Below are positions 33,512 to 41,402 of a stretch of DNA of 64,000 nucleotides, piece by piece. Under the pieces are notes generated by a model. The model searched no databases and was not told the origin of the DNA. It worked only from the letters and a program-made list of their open reading frames with translations. The DNA is taken from positions 28,848 through 92,847 of the forward strand of contig NZ_HE978519.1 in the NCBI RefSeq assembly GCF_000311725.1, given 5' to 3'. Position 1 is the stretch's first letter, and each line of letters starts with the position of its first letter. This stretch comes from Robertmurraya massiliosenegalensis JC6. Lineage in GTDB: Bacteria > Bacillota > Bacilli > Bacillales > Cytobacillaceae. The translations under genes were made by a program, and so were the position numbers.

Positions 33512-33838
33512 ATGATGAATTTTTCAAGTAAAGAAATAATTAAAACTTTTTGGCGTAGCTATAACCTTGCAACCAGTAAGACTGATTACAAAAATCTTTT
33601 AAAACAATCAAAATTAGATTGTTTAGAGTTTCTCTCTTCATTAGAAGATGAAGAACATTTGATTTTTTATGACCAGCTACCCTTATTTGCGATTATTTCG
33701 GAAGTGCATCGAATCTGCCCTGAATCTGTCACTGAACTAGCAGAAGAAGATGATTTTTTTGAAACTGCATTGAACTTATTTTCTACTTATTCAAAAGAAA
33801 AAAGAGATTTGTTGCGTGATACCTTTTTAAAACAATAA
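33512..33838 (+). CDS. Small acidic hypothetical protein
   Basis: A 108-residue helical, acidic protein without recognised domain (FWRSYNLATSKTDYKNLL, then Glu/Asp-rich). It is transcribed alone from the repeat-containing divergent promoter and closed by a strong terminator. AGGAAGG precedes the ATG. Single-gene control by an operator shared with the Xre regulator suggests a regulatory or antirepressor-like function, but this is inference. Confidence 0.5.
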   Translation: MMNFSSKEIIKTFWRSYNLATSKTDYKNLLKQSKLDCLEFLSSLEDEEHLIFYDQLPLFAIISEVHRICPESVTELAEEDDFFETALNLFSTYSKEKRDLLRDTFLKQ

Positions 33839-33840
33839 AA

Positions 33841-33875
33841 AGAAGGTTGCTATTTTTTAGCAACCTTCTTTTATT
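33841..33875. terminator. Bidirectional terminator
   Basis: Stem AGAAGGTTGCTA / TAGCAACCTTCT with a short T-loop, followed by TTTTATTT on the plus strand and preceded by AAAACAATAAA, serving both convergent genes. Confidence 0.88.
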
Positions 33876-33880
33876 TAGTT

Positions 33881-36097
33881 TTAAACTATTTTGATTTTTG
33901 TACTATGCTGTTGGTTAATATACTTTCTTTTCTCTAAAATTTTATCCTTCAAAGTAGTTTTTCTAGCATGTACTCTATTCGTATTAATTGCTTTCTGTAC
34001 TGCTGTTCTTGTACCAAATAAAATATAGAGTTTTTCTGTTCTTGTGATTCCTGTGTAGAATAAATTTCGAGTTAACATAATATTATGTTCATCACTTAAG
34101 CACATAATATTGATTTTAGACTGTCCCCCCTGGCTTTTGTGGATTGTTGAGCAGTAAGCTATTTGAATATTCTTCCATTGGTCTTTTTCTAAATCTACTT
34201 TGCGACCTTCAAAATCAATCGTAATTGTAGCATTGCTTTTATTGATATTTGTGACAATGCCAATATCTCCATTATATATATCTATATTTTTATTATTAAC
34301 AAGGTACATGACTTTATCACCTGTTCGATATGTCACTCCCTTGATAACTAACTCTTTTTTCTTAGCACTGTGAGGGTTAATTAGTTCCTGTATTTTTGTA
34401 TTAAGATTATGTATTCCCAATTCTCCTTGTTTCATTGGAGATAATACCATAATGTCATTAATGGTTTCACCTTGTGATAAGAGTTTTTTGACTGAATGTG
34501 CTATTAAGTTTGCTGTCCTTTGAGGATGATTGCTCTCTATGAAGTAGCTATCTTTTTTATTTTCTAACTCAATCATTTGCCCTTGATTAATTTTATGTGC
34601 ATTTTTTACAATCGTTGAGTCTTGGGCCTGTCTGAAAATCCTAGTTAAATGTATCTGTGGTAAACCTGCTTCTAGGCAGTCTTTTAGTACATTACCAGCA
34701 TTGACTGAAGGTAACTGATCGGGATCGCCCACTATAAGCACTTTTGCCCCTTGTTTAATGGCGCTAAATAAATGTTTTGCCAATTCAATGTCAACCATTG
34801 AAAATTCGTCAACAATGATAAAGTCACATTCTAAAGGGTTTTCTTTATTATATTGAGGACGTTCCATACCATTATATCCAATACCTAAAAGTCTGTGGAT
34901 CGTTTGGGCATGACTTCCCATTTCCGAGACTTCTCCCAATCGCTTTGCAGCTCTTCCAGTGGGAGCAGCTAAAGCAATCTTATGGTTCGGAAATAGATTT
35001 CTATATACTTTTAAAATGGCATTGACTGTATATGTTTTGCCTGTTCCTGGTCCACCAGTCAAGAATAATAGGTTTTCCCTCATTAATGCATGGATGGCTT
35101 GTTTCTGTTCACTCGTTAATCTTGTCTCATTTTTCTCAATAAGGTGAATTGCTTTATCTATATTAAAAGGCTCATAGTTATTTGCATCAAAAGTTAGTTG
35201 ATGTACTTTTTCAGCCACTTCTTTTTCAGCGTAATAAAGATGAGATGGATACACTTTTTTACCTTCAATGTAGCAATATTTGGACTCTTCCATTAAAGCT
35301 ATAAATGACATTTCGTGTACTTTATCATATTCATCCTTAGCTTCTTGATTCAGTACATTAAGGCATTTATTCAATAATTCTTTTTCCTCGATGTAACAAT
35401 GACCCATCATTCGATTTATTTCTTTTAAATATAGGCATAAGACTGTTTCAAGCCTATATCGAGAATGTGGAAGAATCCCCATTTTTCTACCTATTTCATC
35501 ACTTGTTTGAAAGTGCATTAAATTATAATATGCAAATAAATAAGGGTTTTCTTTTAATTCCAAGACTCTATTTCCTAATTTTGAATGAGCTTTTAAAACC
35601 GTTTCCGAATTTACTCCGTATTTTTGATATTGCTCTATTATCCCATTCAGTAAAAAGGTTTGTTGTGTTATTAATGCGATTTCTACTGCTTTATCTTTGG
35701 GCAAATTTGCTACCTTATCAAGTGCTGACTGCCCATACTTATTTATTTTGATTATCGCATTATCACCTAATGCATCATAAATATTCTTGGCTGTTTTCTT
35801 TCCGATCCCTTTAAATAATGTTGAGCTGAAGAAGGTAATTATTTGGTCTTTTGTTTTTGGTGTCGGGCGTTGCCAATTTTCTACGGTGAACTGTTGCTTA
35901 CCGTTTTTATTAGAAATAGTAAAAAAACCTTCAATTATAATTTCTTCGTGCTTCGTCAACTTAGGGAGTATCCCTGCTGCAACAAAGGATTTTTGGGTTA
36001 TGTTGGATGAGATAGGTTTAACTACAACAACTTGATACTGTTCGTTGGTGAAAATTGTTTTCGATAGTTTAACAGGTATTGACAGTTTTTCTATCAT
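33881..36097 (-). CDS. RecD2-type SF1B DNA helicase
   Basis: A 5'-3' DNA helicase of the RecD2 type. The ~738-residue protein has an N-terminal OB-like region (ILPKLTKHEEIIIEGFF), two HhH-like segments (FKGIGKKTAKNIYDALG), and helicase motifs: Walker A FLTGGPGTGKTYT, motif Ia APTGRAAKRL, DEFSMVD (motif II), VGDPDQLPSV (III), LTRIFRQ (IV), and a C-terminal CSTIHKSQG plus YTGITRTEKLY. ATG at 36097 preceded by GCGGGAAG is preferred over TTG at 36109. It overlaps the NusG-like gene by ~29 bases, so the two are coupled. Plasmid replication or transfer-DNA processing is the expected role. Confidence 0.88.
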   Translation of the reverse strand: MIEKLSIPVKLSKTIFTNEQYQVVVVKPISSNITQKSFVAAGILPKLTKHEEIIIEGFFTISNKNGKQQFTVENWQRPTPKTKDQIITFFSSTLFKGIGKKTAKNIYDALGDNAIIKINKYGQSALDKVANLPKDKAVEIALITQQTFLLNGIIEQYQKYGVNSETVLKAHSKLGNRVLELKENPYLFAYYNLMHFQTSDEIGRKMGILPHSRYRLETVLCLYLKEINRMMGHCYIEEKELLNKCLNVLNQEAKDEYDKVHEMSFIALMEESKYCYIEGKKVYPSHLYYAEKEVAEKVHQLTFDANNYEPFNIDKAIHLIEKNETRLTSEQKQAIHALMRENLLFLTGGPGTGKTYTVNAILKVYRNLFPNHKIALAAPTGRAAKRLGEVSEMGSHAQTIHRLLGIGYNGMERPQYNKENPLECDFIIVDEFSMVDIELAKHLFSAIKQGAKVLIVGDPDQLPSVNAGNVLKDCLEAGLPQIHLTRIFRQAQDSTIVKNAHKINQGQMIELENKKDSYFIESNHPQRTANLIAHSVKKLLSQGETINDIMVLSPMKQGELGIHNLNTKIQELINPHSAKKKELVIKGVTYRTGDKVMYLVNNKNIDIYNGDIGIVTNINKSNATITIDFEGRKVDLEKDQWKNIQIAYCSTIHKSQGGQSKINIMCLSDEHNIMLTRNLFYTGITRTEKLYILFGTRTAVQKAINTNRVHARKTTLKDKILEKRKYINQQHSTKIKIV

Positions 36098-36743
36098 AAC
36101 TTCCCGCAATTTCTAGGAGTGTTCGGATTGGTTTAAACATAAGATCATGTATGGACTTATCCGAGTCTGAGAATATGTCCATTAAAGTTTTTGAATTAGA
36201 GGAAATAGTTAGTGTTTTTTCGTCAAGTTGAATTGAAATTTTCTTCCCCTTTGCTCTAAAAATTTCTTGAATGTATCGAGTAAAAGAAATTTTTTGTTTC
36301 ATGAATCTATTCTTGATAAATTTTTCTTTATACAGTTTTATAGATGGGTTTTGAGTTGTATTTTCTTGGGGTTTCGGTACTATTACTTCAACTTCTGAAA
36401 TATTAGATGTTTCAAGAAAAGCTTCATATTCTTGTTGTAATAAGCTGTGAGGTAGGATTTTACGGATATGTGGAGATGCATTTTTTAAGAAGTGAAATAC
36501 AGTTCCACTTAATTCATGATAGTTGGCCAGTGATTCTTTTTTAACTGATACAAAAATGTACGAATCTAGCTTTGCTTTGACTGATTGTTTTACTTTACTT
36601 TTAGTCGTCATATCTATAATCGTCTTTGTTGGAACTATAACATTTTCAATTTCATCACGATTTTGTTTTTTGCAAATAATACTTATATGCTTAGCGACTA
36701 TGCGTTCACATCCAGTCTTCACGTGAATTGCAAAGTATGGCAT
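36069..36743 (-). CDS. NusG-like (NGN domain) specialised transcription elongation factor candidate
   Basis: A 224-residue protein. The first ~110 residues follow the NusG N-terminal pattern: PYFAIHVKTGCERIVAKHIS, then VIVPTKTIID, a basic stretch, LDSYIFVSVKKE (NusG: PGYVLVEM), and HELSGTVFHFLKNAS. The usual KOW domain is not evident; the C-terminal ~100 residues are a different, unrecognised domain. NusG paralogs such as RfaH, ActX and LoaP act as antiterminators for long operons, which suits a plasmid with >10-kb transfer operons. AAGGAGGG precedes the ATG. Confidence 0.6.
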   Translation of the reverse strand: MPYFAIHVKTGCERIVAKHISIICKKQNRDEIENVIVPTKTIIDMTTKSKVKQSVKAKLDSYIFVSVKKESLANYHELSGTVFHFLKNASPHIRKILPHSLLQQEYEAFLETSNISEVEVIVPKPQENTTQNPSIKLYKEKFIKNRFMKQKISFTRYIQEIFRAKGKKISIQLDEKTLTISSNSKTLMDIFSDSDKSIHDLMFKPIRTLLEIAGSYDRKTVNTC

Positions 36744-36774
36744 TTCTCTCCCTCCTTAAAATCTCCAATTTCTT

Positions 36775-37029
36775 TTAATCTCTATACCTTTTTAAAACTT
36801 CAACTTGTGATTGCAAACTGGCAACGCTTGCTTTTTGGTCAGTTGCCAATAATTCTTTAGTTGTCATATTTCCAGTATGATTGTGAAGGTTAGCGAAAAA
36901 GTCGGACAGTTTGTTACTAGAAGCGTTTTTCGCTGGAACTACGTTACTAACTTCTTTGGTTAGTTGCTTTATCAGTTTTCTATTATCATCATAGATTTCT
37001 GATAACATTTCATGCGTAGTCTGTTTCAC
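36775..37029 (-). CDS. Small helical hypothetical protein
   Basis: An 84-residue soluble, helical protein (HEMLSEIYDDNRKLIKQLTK, SLQSQVEVLKRYRD at the end). GTG at 37029 is preferred because GGGGGAGG lies directly before it; an ATG five codons upstream lies within that ribosome binding site. It leads the NusG-like/RecD2 operon. Function unknown. Confidence 0.5.
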   Translation of the reverse strand: MKQTTHEMLSEIYDDNRKLIKQLTKEVSNVVPAKNASSNKLSDFFANLHNHTGNMTTKELLATDQKASVASLQSQVEVLKRYRD

Positions 37030-37391
37030 TTTTTCCTCCCCCATTTTGCTGTCTATATTATTTTTTTGAGTACAGTTTCAAAGTTTCCAGTATATGAATT
37101 CTATTATCTAAACAAAATATATCTTTATCAGTTTATTTTATCAATAAAAAATTCTAGTTCTATCGATATGCGAGAAAATAGGTTCTAAAGTCCTAAAATT
37201 TCGACATTAAATTGTAACATATAACAAAAATCAACGAACTTTTATATTTATATTGAAAAATAAACCTAGAACGATGTAATTGTACAAGTAATATAATGCA
37301 CTCATATATTATTATATTCATATAGGTCTATATTCACTTATACTTGATATTTTCCTATAAAATACAATTCGTTACAAGATATATACGAAAT

Positions 37392-37438
37392 AATTATCGT
37401 TATTTGCGATAATTTTGCGCATGATTAATCGTTATAAT
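37392..37438 (+). promoter_or_regulatory. Promoter and operator of the Xre regulator gene
   Basis: Perfect inverted repeat AATTATCG (37392-37399) / CGATAATT (37407-37414) with a 7-base spacer, overlapping the -35 position of a promoter with -10 TATAAT (37433-37438). The remaining gene-free DNA from 37030 to 37391 is very AT-rich and shows no other clear element. Confidence 0.6.
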
Positions 37439-37454
37439 ATTTTTAGGTGATATT

Positions 37455-37796
37455 ATGAATATTGGTGGTCGCATAAGAGAATTACGAAAAATCAAGAAAC
37501 TTAAGTTAACAGAATTAGCTCAGAAATCGTACATATCACAATCTTTTTTATCAGATATAGAAAATAATCATACAAAGCCATCGCTAGACACTTTATTTGC
37601 AATTTGTAATAGCCTAGATATTTCGCCCGCTATGTTTTTTAGTGTCTTCCCTGAAGCAGATGTAGAAGAACAACTATACTTGATAGACTATATTTCAAAC
37701 GACATAAAAGAAATGATAGGGCTAATAACAAAGCTGCCCGATAATGAAAGAAAGGCTTTAATTAATTTTCTTTCAGAAAGATTAAACAATAATTAG
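37455..37796 (+). CDS. Xre-family transcriptional regulator
   Basis: A 113-residue protein with a canonical N-terminal Cro/C1 HTH: IGGRIRELRKIKKLKLTELA, QKSYISQSFLSDIEN, KPSLDTLFAICNSLDISPA. A short C-terminal helical oligomerization region follows. The size and C-terminal 'FFSVFP' resemble SinR/SlrR-like repressors. It has its own promoter with an inverted-repeat operator, so autorepression is likely; the same half-site upstream of 33512 suggests a small regulon. It is ended by a strong terminator. Confidence 0.85.
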   Translation: MNIGGRIRELRKIKKLKLTELAQKSYISQSFLSDIENNHTKPSLDTLFAICNSLDISPAMFFSVFPEADVEEQLYLIDYISNDIKEMIGLITKLPDNERKALINFLSERLNNN

Positions 37797-37835
37797 AACC
37801 TTATCTAGATTTCTATACTAGATAAGGTTCTTTAC
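37796..37835. terminator. Bidirectional terminator
   Basis: Stem GAACCTTATCTAG / CTAGATAAGGTTC with a 9-base loop, flanked by AT-rich tails, between the Xre gene and the convergent 411-residue protein gene. Confidence 0.85.
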
Positions 37836-37850
37836 TGTAAAAGTAAGACC

Positions 37851-39086
37851 TTATACGCTTTTTCTAAATTGTTTAAGCAATTCATCGATTTCCTCTTTAT
37901 CGCTTTTCATTTTCTTTAGGGCTTCCTCTGTCTTACTAATTTCCACTGTTAAATCTTTGTTCTCTTTGAATCGTTCTCTAGTTAAAAGTGAATAAAGCTT
38001 TTCTAATTTTTCCTCTAATTCTTGTATTGTAGGTGCTGCCACATTTTCATTTTCTTCCTCCATGTATAAAGGTATTTTTTCTACACGAATGGGTTTATGT
38101 ACTTTTGACAATGATGAATCTACAACTCTTTTCTTTTTATAATTGATTAATGCTGTTGAAAAAAAGTTGTTCGTATTACCAATATTACTTTTCGCATAAC
38201 TTAAAGCGTTATCAAGCATATTAGCAAATTCATATTCATTCAGTCCATTTTCACTATGTTTTTCTGTTTCCCATATATTAAAAAGTTCGTTTAAATTAAT
38301 TTGATCAGAAATCAATCTATCTATCTTTTTCATAAAAATAACTTGGATTGGTAAAGGGAATCCTAATTCTATTATTTTATTTTCGTAGATAGATAGATCT
38401 TCAATATTATTAGGAGAAGATATTCTTAAAGAAGAAGTATTATTAAGACTGTCCTCATTTGACTCAACTTGTTGTCCAGATTCGGGATAGCTTGTTGTGT
38501 CATTTTGGGACAACTGATTAGATTGGGCATTCTCTTCTTTTTTGTTGTCGGAACTATTGGTGTTATCAGTTGTGTCATTTTGGGACAACAAGGACTGAGT
38601 GTATTTATTTTGTTTTCTTTTCTCCATTTGTTTTTGAATAATTTCTTTTTTCTCAGCAAAGAATTGGTCTTTAAAGTCTTGGTAAGAAGCTAGCGATTCT
38701 TCTAATAACTTTTCGATGTTCTCATGGTTTAGTAGAATAAAACGTCTGGCTGGAAGTCCTCTTTGCTCAGTAATGAGTAATTTCATATCCATCATTTTAG
38801 CTAGTAGAACAATTTGCTTTTTCCTTTTAATGGTTGTAGCTAATTCAAGTTCTGTTGCTGTACATTCAAATGCTCTATCAGATTCATAGAAGGAAACTTT
38901 ATTTTGATTTATTTTTTTGTTTTCGTTGCTCATTAATTCTTTGAACATCAAATGTTTTTGTTCTTTATACTCTTCCATTCCAACTAGTTCCATGAGTATG
39001 ATTGTTTCTTCTAGTCCAATTTTATGAGCTAAAGGTTTTATTACAGTTAAATAATTTCCTTGTTTTAGTAATTCCGATTTTTTCAT
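37851..39086 (-). CDS. Winged-helix protein, candidate plasmid replication initiator
   Basis: A 411-residue protein. Residues ~1-140 form a winged-helix module: LLKQGNYLTVIKPLAHKIGL, ECTATELELATTIKRKKQIV (recognition helix), and LLITEQRGLPARRFILLNH (wing), similar in plan to the N-domain of RepA_N/DnaD-like initiators. The middle is a low-complexity Asn/Ser/Gln linker (two copies of LSQNDTT) and the C-terminal part has a DnaD-like helical region (NELFNIWETEKHSENGLNEY) and a coiled coil. A 470-base leader with several hairpins precedes it, as in copy-number-controlled rep genes. AAAGGAGGG is present. Rep function is inferred. Confidence 0.5.
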   Translation of the reverse strand: MKKSELLKQGNYLTVIKPLAHKIGLEETIILMELVGMEEYKEQKHLMFKELMSNENKKINQNKVSFYESDRAFECTATELELATTIKRKKQIVLLAKMMDMKLLITEQRGLPARRFILLNHENIEKLLEESLASYQDFKDQFFAEKKEIIQKQMEKRKQNKYTQSLLSQNDTTDNTNSSDNKKEENAQSNQLSQNDTTSYPESGQQVESNEDSLNNTSSLRISSPNNIEDLSIYENKIIELGFPLPIQVIFMKKIDRLISDQINLNELFNIWETEKHSENGLNEYEFANMLDNALSYAKSNIGNTNNFFSTALINYKKKRVVDSSLSKVHKPIRVEKIPLYMEEENENVAAPTIQELEEKLEKLYSLLTRERFKENKDLTVEISKTEEALKKMKSDKEEIDELLKQFRKSV

Positions 39087-39308
39087 AAAAAATAACCCTC
39101 CTTTTAGAATTTCATAGTAAAAAAGGCGAAGGGTTAGTTATTCTTATTATTTAATTCGATTCTATAAATTGAGTATCTATAAAATGACTTAGTTACCAAA
39201 AAATATATAGTGTTAACTCTATATTTTTTCTTGATAAATAAACATATTTATATTATACTTTTTATTAAAGAATACAAAAAAATAAGTGTTTGAAATCCTT
39301 AACCCAGG

Positions 39309-39436
39309 AATCCTTTAAGCTGCTGTCGCCAAACTTTAGCTTAAGGGATTTTCGCTTTTACTATATGTTTTTGTTATTTTATATGTAGTTTAAAGACCCT
39401 ATCTTTTTTTAAAAAAGGACAGGGATTTTTTTATAG
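39309..39436. terminator. Two hairpins in the 470-base leader of the candidate rep gene
   Basis: Hairpin 1: AATCC-TTTAAGCT (39309-39321) / AGCTTAA-GGGATT (39338-39350), followed by TTCGCTTTTA. Hairpin 2: CCCTATCTTTTTT / AAAAAAGGACAGGG (39397-39424), then TTTTTTT on the plus strand; its minus strand also carries a T-rich tail. They could attenuate the rep transcript or end a plus-strand antisense RNA. Otherwise nothing is seen in 39087-39529. Confidence 0.5.
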
Positions 39437-39529
39437 TTTAGCATAATTCAATTTATTATTGTAGATATTTTTATAAAATTGTAGAATTACAACGAATTAT
39501 ATCCTGTGACTTTTCAAGAAATTTTCAAA

Positions 39530-39558
39530 AAAAACTCCAAAATTAATTGGAGTTTTTT
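39530..39558. terminator. Rho-independent terminator
   Basis: Stem AAAAACTCCAA / TTGGAGTTTTT with loop AATTAA and T/A runs on both sides, at the 3' end of the small zinc-ribbon gene. Confidence 0.8.
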
Positions 39559-39850
39559 ATGTTTGATTAGCCAGTTCGATATATTTTTTGGAGTGGCTCT
39601 CTGTTCTTTTTTGAATATCTTTTGTATAAGATTTCTTTTTTTCCTTTTTAACGTGCGTTAAAAATTCTCTACTTGCTTCTATTTTTGTATAATTGCACTT
39701 ATCAACAGAGCAAATATATATAAATAGCTTATAGTTCGTCTCGTTTTGAGATATTCCGAAGAGTAGAGTCAACTCTATTGGCTTGATATAGTCAAGACAA
39801 ATTTCCCCAGCTACTTCTAATACAGCAGTTCGGCAAATAGGACAATTCAA
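39557..39850 (-). CDS. Small zinc-ribbon protein
   Basis: A 97-residue protein with N-terminal CPICRTAVLE and a later ICSVDKCNYTK pair, giving one zinc ribbon, and a basic C-terminal half. TTG at 39850 is chosen because GAAAGGGGG lies 7 bases before it. Its promoter belongs to the TTGGCACT class, which links it to the transfer operons. Function unknown. Confidence 0.5.
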   Translation of the reverse strand: MNCPICRTAVLEVAGEICLDYIKPIELTLLFGISQNETNYKLFIYICSVDKCNYTKIEASREFLTHVKKEKKKSYTKDIQKRTESHSKKYIELANQT

Positions 39851-39892
39851 AGTGTTTCCCCCTTTCTCCATGTATCTTTTTCCTTAATTTTA

Positions 39893-39928
39893 ACGATACA
39901 TTAAAATCTCTCGATGAAAGTGCCAATA
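39893..39928 (-). promoter_or_regulatory. TTGGCACT-type promoter element of the zinc-ribbon gene
   Basis: Minus strand: ATTATTGGCACTTT with TATCGT starting 22 bases after TTGGCA. It is the mirror image of the plus-strand copy at 40013. Confidence 0.5.
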
Positions 39929-39955
39929 ATAAAAGGTAGGAATATCTTAAATTTA

Positions 39956-39984
39956 TTGACACATTAAATGTGTCGTTCTATAAT
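39956..39984 (+). promoter_or_regulatory. Perfect sigma-A promoter with an internal palindromic operator
   Basis: TTGACA (39956-39961), 17 bases, TATAAT (39979-39984): full consensus. The palindrome GACACAT-TAA-ATGTGTC (39958-39974) overlaps the -35 box and fills most of the spacer, so a dimeric repressor bound there would block RNA polymerase. It reads into the 40081-41176 genes. Confidence 0.8.
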
Positions 39985-40012
39985 GTAGCCAATAAAAACT
40001 TTTCTCTTTCTA

Positions 40013-40050
40013 ATTATTGGCACTTTACTTTTCTAAATTTTTGATATTGT
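40013..40050 (+). promoter_or_regulatory. TTGGCACT-type promoter element of the 40081 operon
   Basis: ATTATTGGCACTTT followed after 22 bases by TATTGT; it lies downstream of the consensus promoter, so the operon may have two starts. Confidence 0.5.
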
Positions 40051-40080
40051 GATAACAAAAGAACGAAAAGAGGTTCTCTT

Positions 40081-40263
40081 ATGAAGGTAAATGGATTTAG
40101 TCTATCTGAATTAGAACGTTTAATAATACATAGTAAAGACATAACTCCCCAAGCGAAAGGCCAATTAGGAATAATCATATTCAAGTTGAAAAGTAAATTA
40201 GAGTTAGACTTGGAGGAACAATCTTTTTTAGATGATATAATGTCGTTTTTAAGAGTTAGTTAA
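40081..40263 (+). CDS. Small hypothetical protein
   Basis: A 60-residue helical protein (SLSELERLIIHSKDI, LELDLEEQSFLDDIMSFL). AGAGGT precedes the ATG. It is the first of three closely spaced genes behind the operator-controlled promoter. The charged amphipathic helices suggest a small adaptor; nothing more can be said. Confidence 0.5.
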   Translation: MKVNGFSLSELERLIIHSKDITPQAKGQLGIIIFKLKSKLELDLEEQSFLDDIMSFLRVS

Positions 40264-40280
40264 TACTGGAGGTGTTCAAA

Positions 40281-40550
40281 TTGAGAAAACGAAAAGACGT
40301 ATATGTTGTCCTAGTAGCAGTATTTGATACAGAGTTAAATGAAAATCAAATTTTGATTGGGGAAGGTTTAACTTTGGTTGAAGCTATTGTAAGAGGTATT
40401 GAATTTGAATTGTCTGATGAAGAATTACGAAACATTATTCATGTGTATGGGCCAGATGATATAGAAGGATTATACGAATGGTATTTGTCTAGAGGGATCT
40501 ACTTAAGTGAACCAATGATTATTCAAGGAGAAAGTATATTTGCCACATGA
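40281..40550 (+). CDS. Small hypothetical protein
   Basis: An 89-residue acidic protein with an N-terminal beta-type segment (KDVYVVLVAVFDTEL) and a helix (LTLVEAIVRGIEFELSDEE). TTG at 40281 is chosen because GGAGG lies 8 bases before it and overlaps the alternative GTG at 40272. Its stop overlaps the start of the next gene (ATGA). Confidence 0.5.
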   Translation: MRKRKDVYVVLVAVFDTELNENQILIGEGLTLVEAIVRGIEFELSDEELRNIIHVYGPDDIEGLYEWYLSRGIYLSEPMIIQGESIFAT

Positions 40551-41176
40551 ATGAACTGAAAATTCAATGTGTTTCATGTGGATTTGAATACAGAGAAACC
40601 TTTATACGATACCATCAAAAGGTACCATACTGTGATATATGCTATTTAGACTACCTCGTTCGGGGAGATAAATCAGAAATATCTGTCCCATCATTCTATT
40701 TATCGGAAGAACATGAACAAAATTTTGAGAAAGTACTAGAAGGTTTTATATCGAGGTCTGAAATAAGCTCCTATTCAGTCATTATTGCCTATGTCTTAGG
40801 AGTACCCGAAATTTATAATCACGATATATATAAGCAAGTATACTCTGAAAAGTTTTTAGGTCTATTTGATTCTATTCCATTAATTTGGCAATTTGATTAC
40901 ATGGTTATGGAGTTCAAATTATCAGATGAGATTCATTTTAGGTTCCCCTCTTCTATCTCTTATAGAATTAGAAAAAATAAGGAGGGTTACCCAATTCAAA
41001 ATCAAGTTGTTAAGAGAATGAGTAAAGAATGCCAGGTGATTCTGAAGCTTGGCTTTTATCTGCAATTCAATTACTTTTCTCCTAATGAAATTCGTGAAAT
41101 TGCTTTAAATGAGTATTCTTTGTTGGAGCAACCTTATCAGAAAATGATTGAAGAGATGTTGCTTTTGCCTCGATAA
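40547..41176 (+). CDS. Zinc-ribbon hypothetical protein
   Basis: A 209-residue protein with an N-terminal zinc ribbon (CVSCGFEY and YCDICYLDYL) and a helical/beta remainder without recognised motif. Overlaps the upstream gene by 4 bases and ends the three-gene operon. Small zinc-ribbon proteins of this kind are common plasmid accessories; function unknown. Confidence 0.5.
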   Translation: MNELKIQCVSCGFEYRETFIRYHQKVPYCDICYLDYLVRGDKSEISVPSFYLSEEHEQNFEKVLEGFISRSEISSYSVIIAYVLGVPEIYNHDIYKQVYSEKFLGLFDSIPLIWQFDYMVMEFKLSDEIHFRFPSSISYRIRKNKEGYPIQNQVVKRMSKECQVILKLGFYLQFNYFSPNEIREIALNEYSLLEQPYQKMIEEMLLLPR

Positions 41177-41222
41177 TTAAAAGCTGACTTATGATTCTAT
41201 CTTTAAAGGGGGTGAATAAGTA

Positions 41223-41342
41223 ATGGAACATAAAAGCTGACAAATTGTTAAATTTTATCGTGACAAAAATATTATTTTAACTGTGGAAGATGCTATGACC
41301 AATTTAGAGAAAAGCATGTATAAAATTAAAACAGCTTTATAA
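41223..41342 (+). pseudogene. Very short ORF interrupted by in-frame TGA
   Basis: AAAGGGGGTG stands before ATG at 41223. The frame reads five codons, a TGA at 41238-41240, then runs open for another 33 codons to TAA at 41342, giving QIVKFYRDKNIILTVEDAM and a Lys-rich helical end. Good initiation signals plus a long open remainder suggest a small gene broken by a stop. Chance is not excluded at this length. Confidence 0.35.
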
Positions 41343-41402
41343 ATTTTTGAGGATTTCTACTGTTAATTTTCAGCAGTGAAGAAATTAATATAGGAGGTTA
41401 AA

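Noticed and set aside
39893-40050. Sigma-54 promoters suggested by TTGGCAC
   Set aside because: The -12 element (TTGCA-like, 5 bases after TGGCAC) is absent in all four copies; the fixed 22-base gap to a TATnnT-like box fits better.
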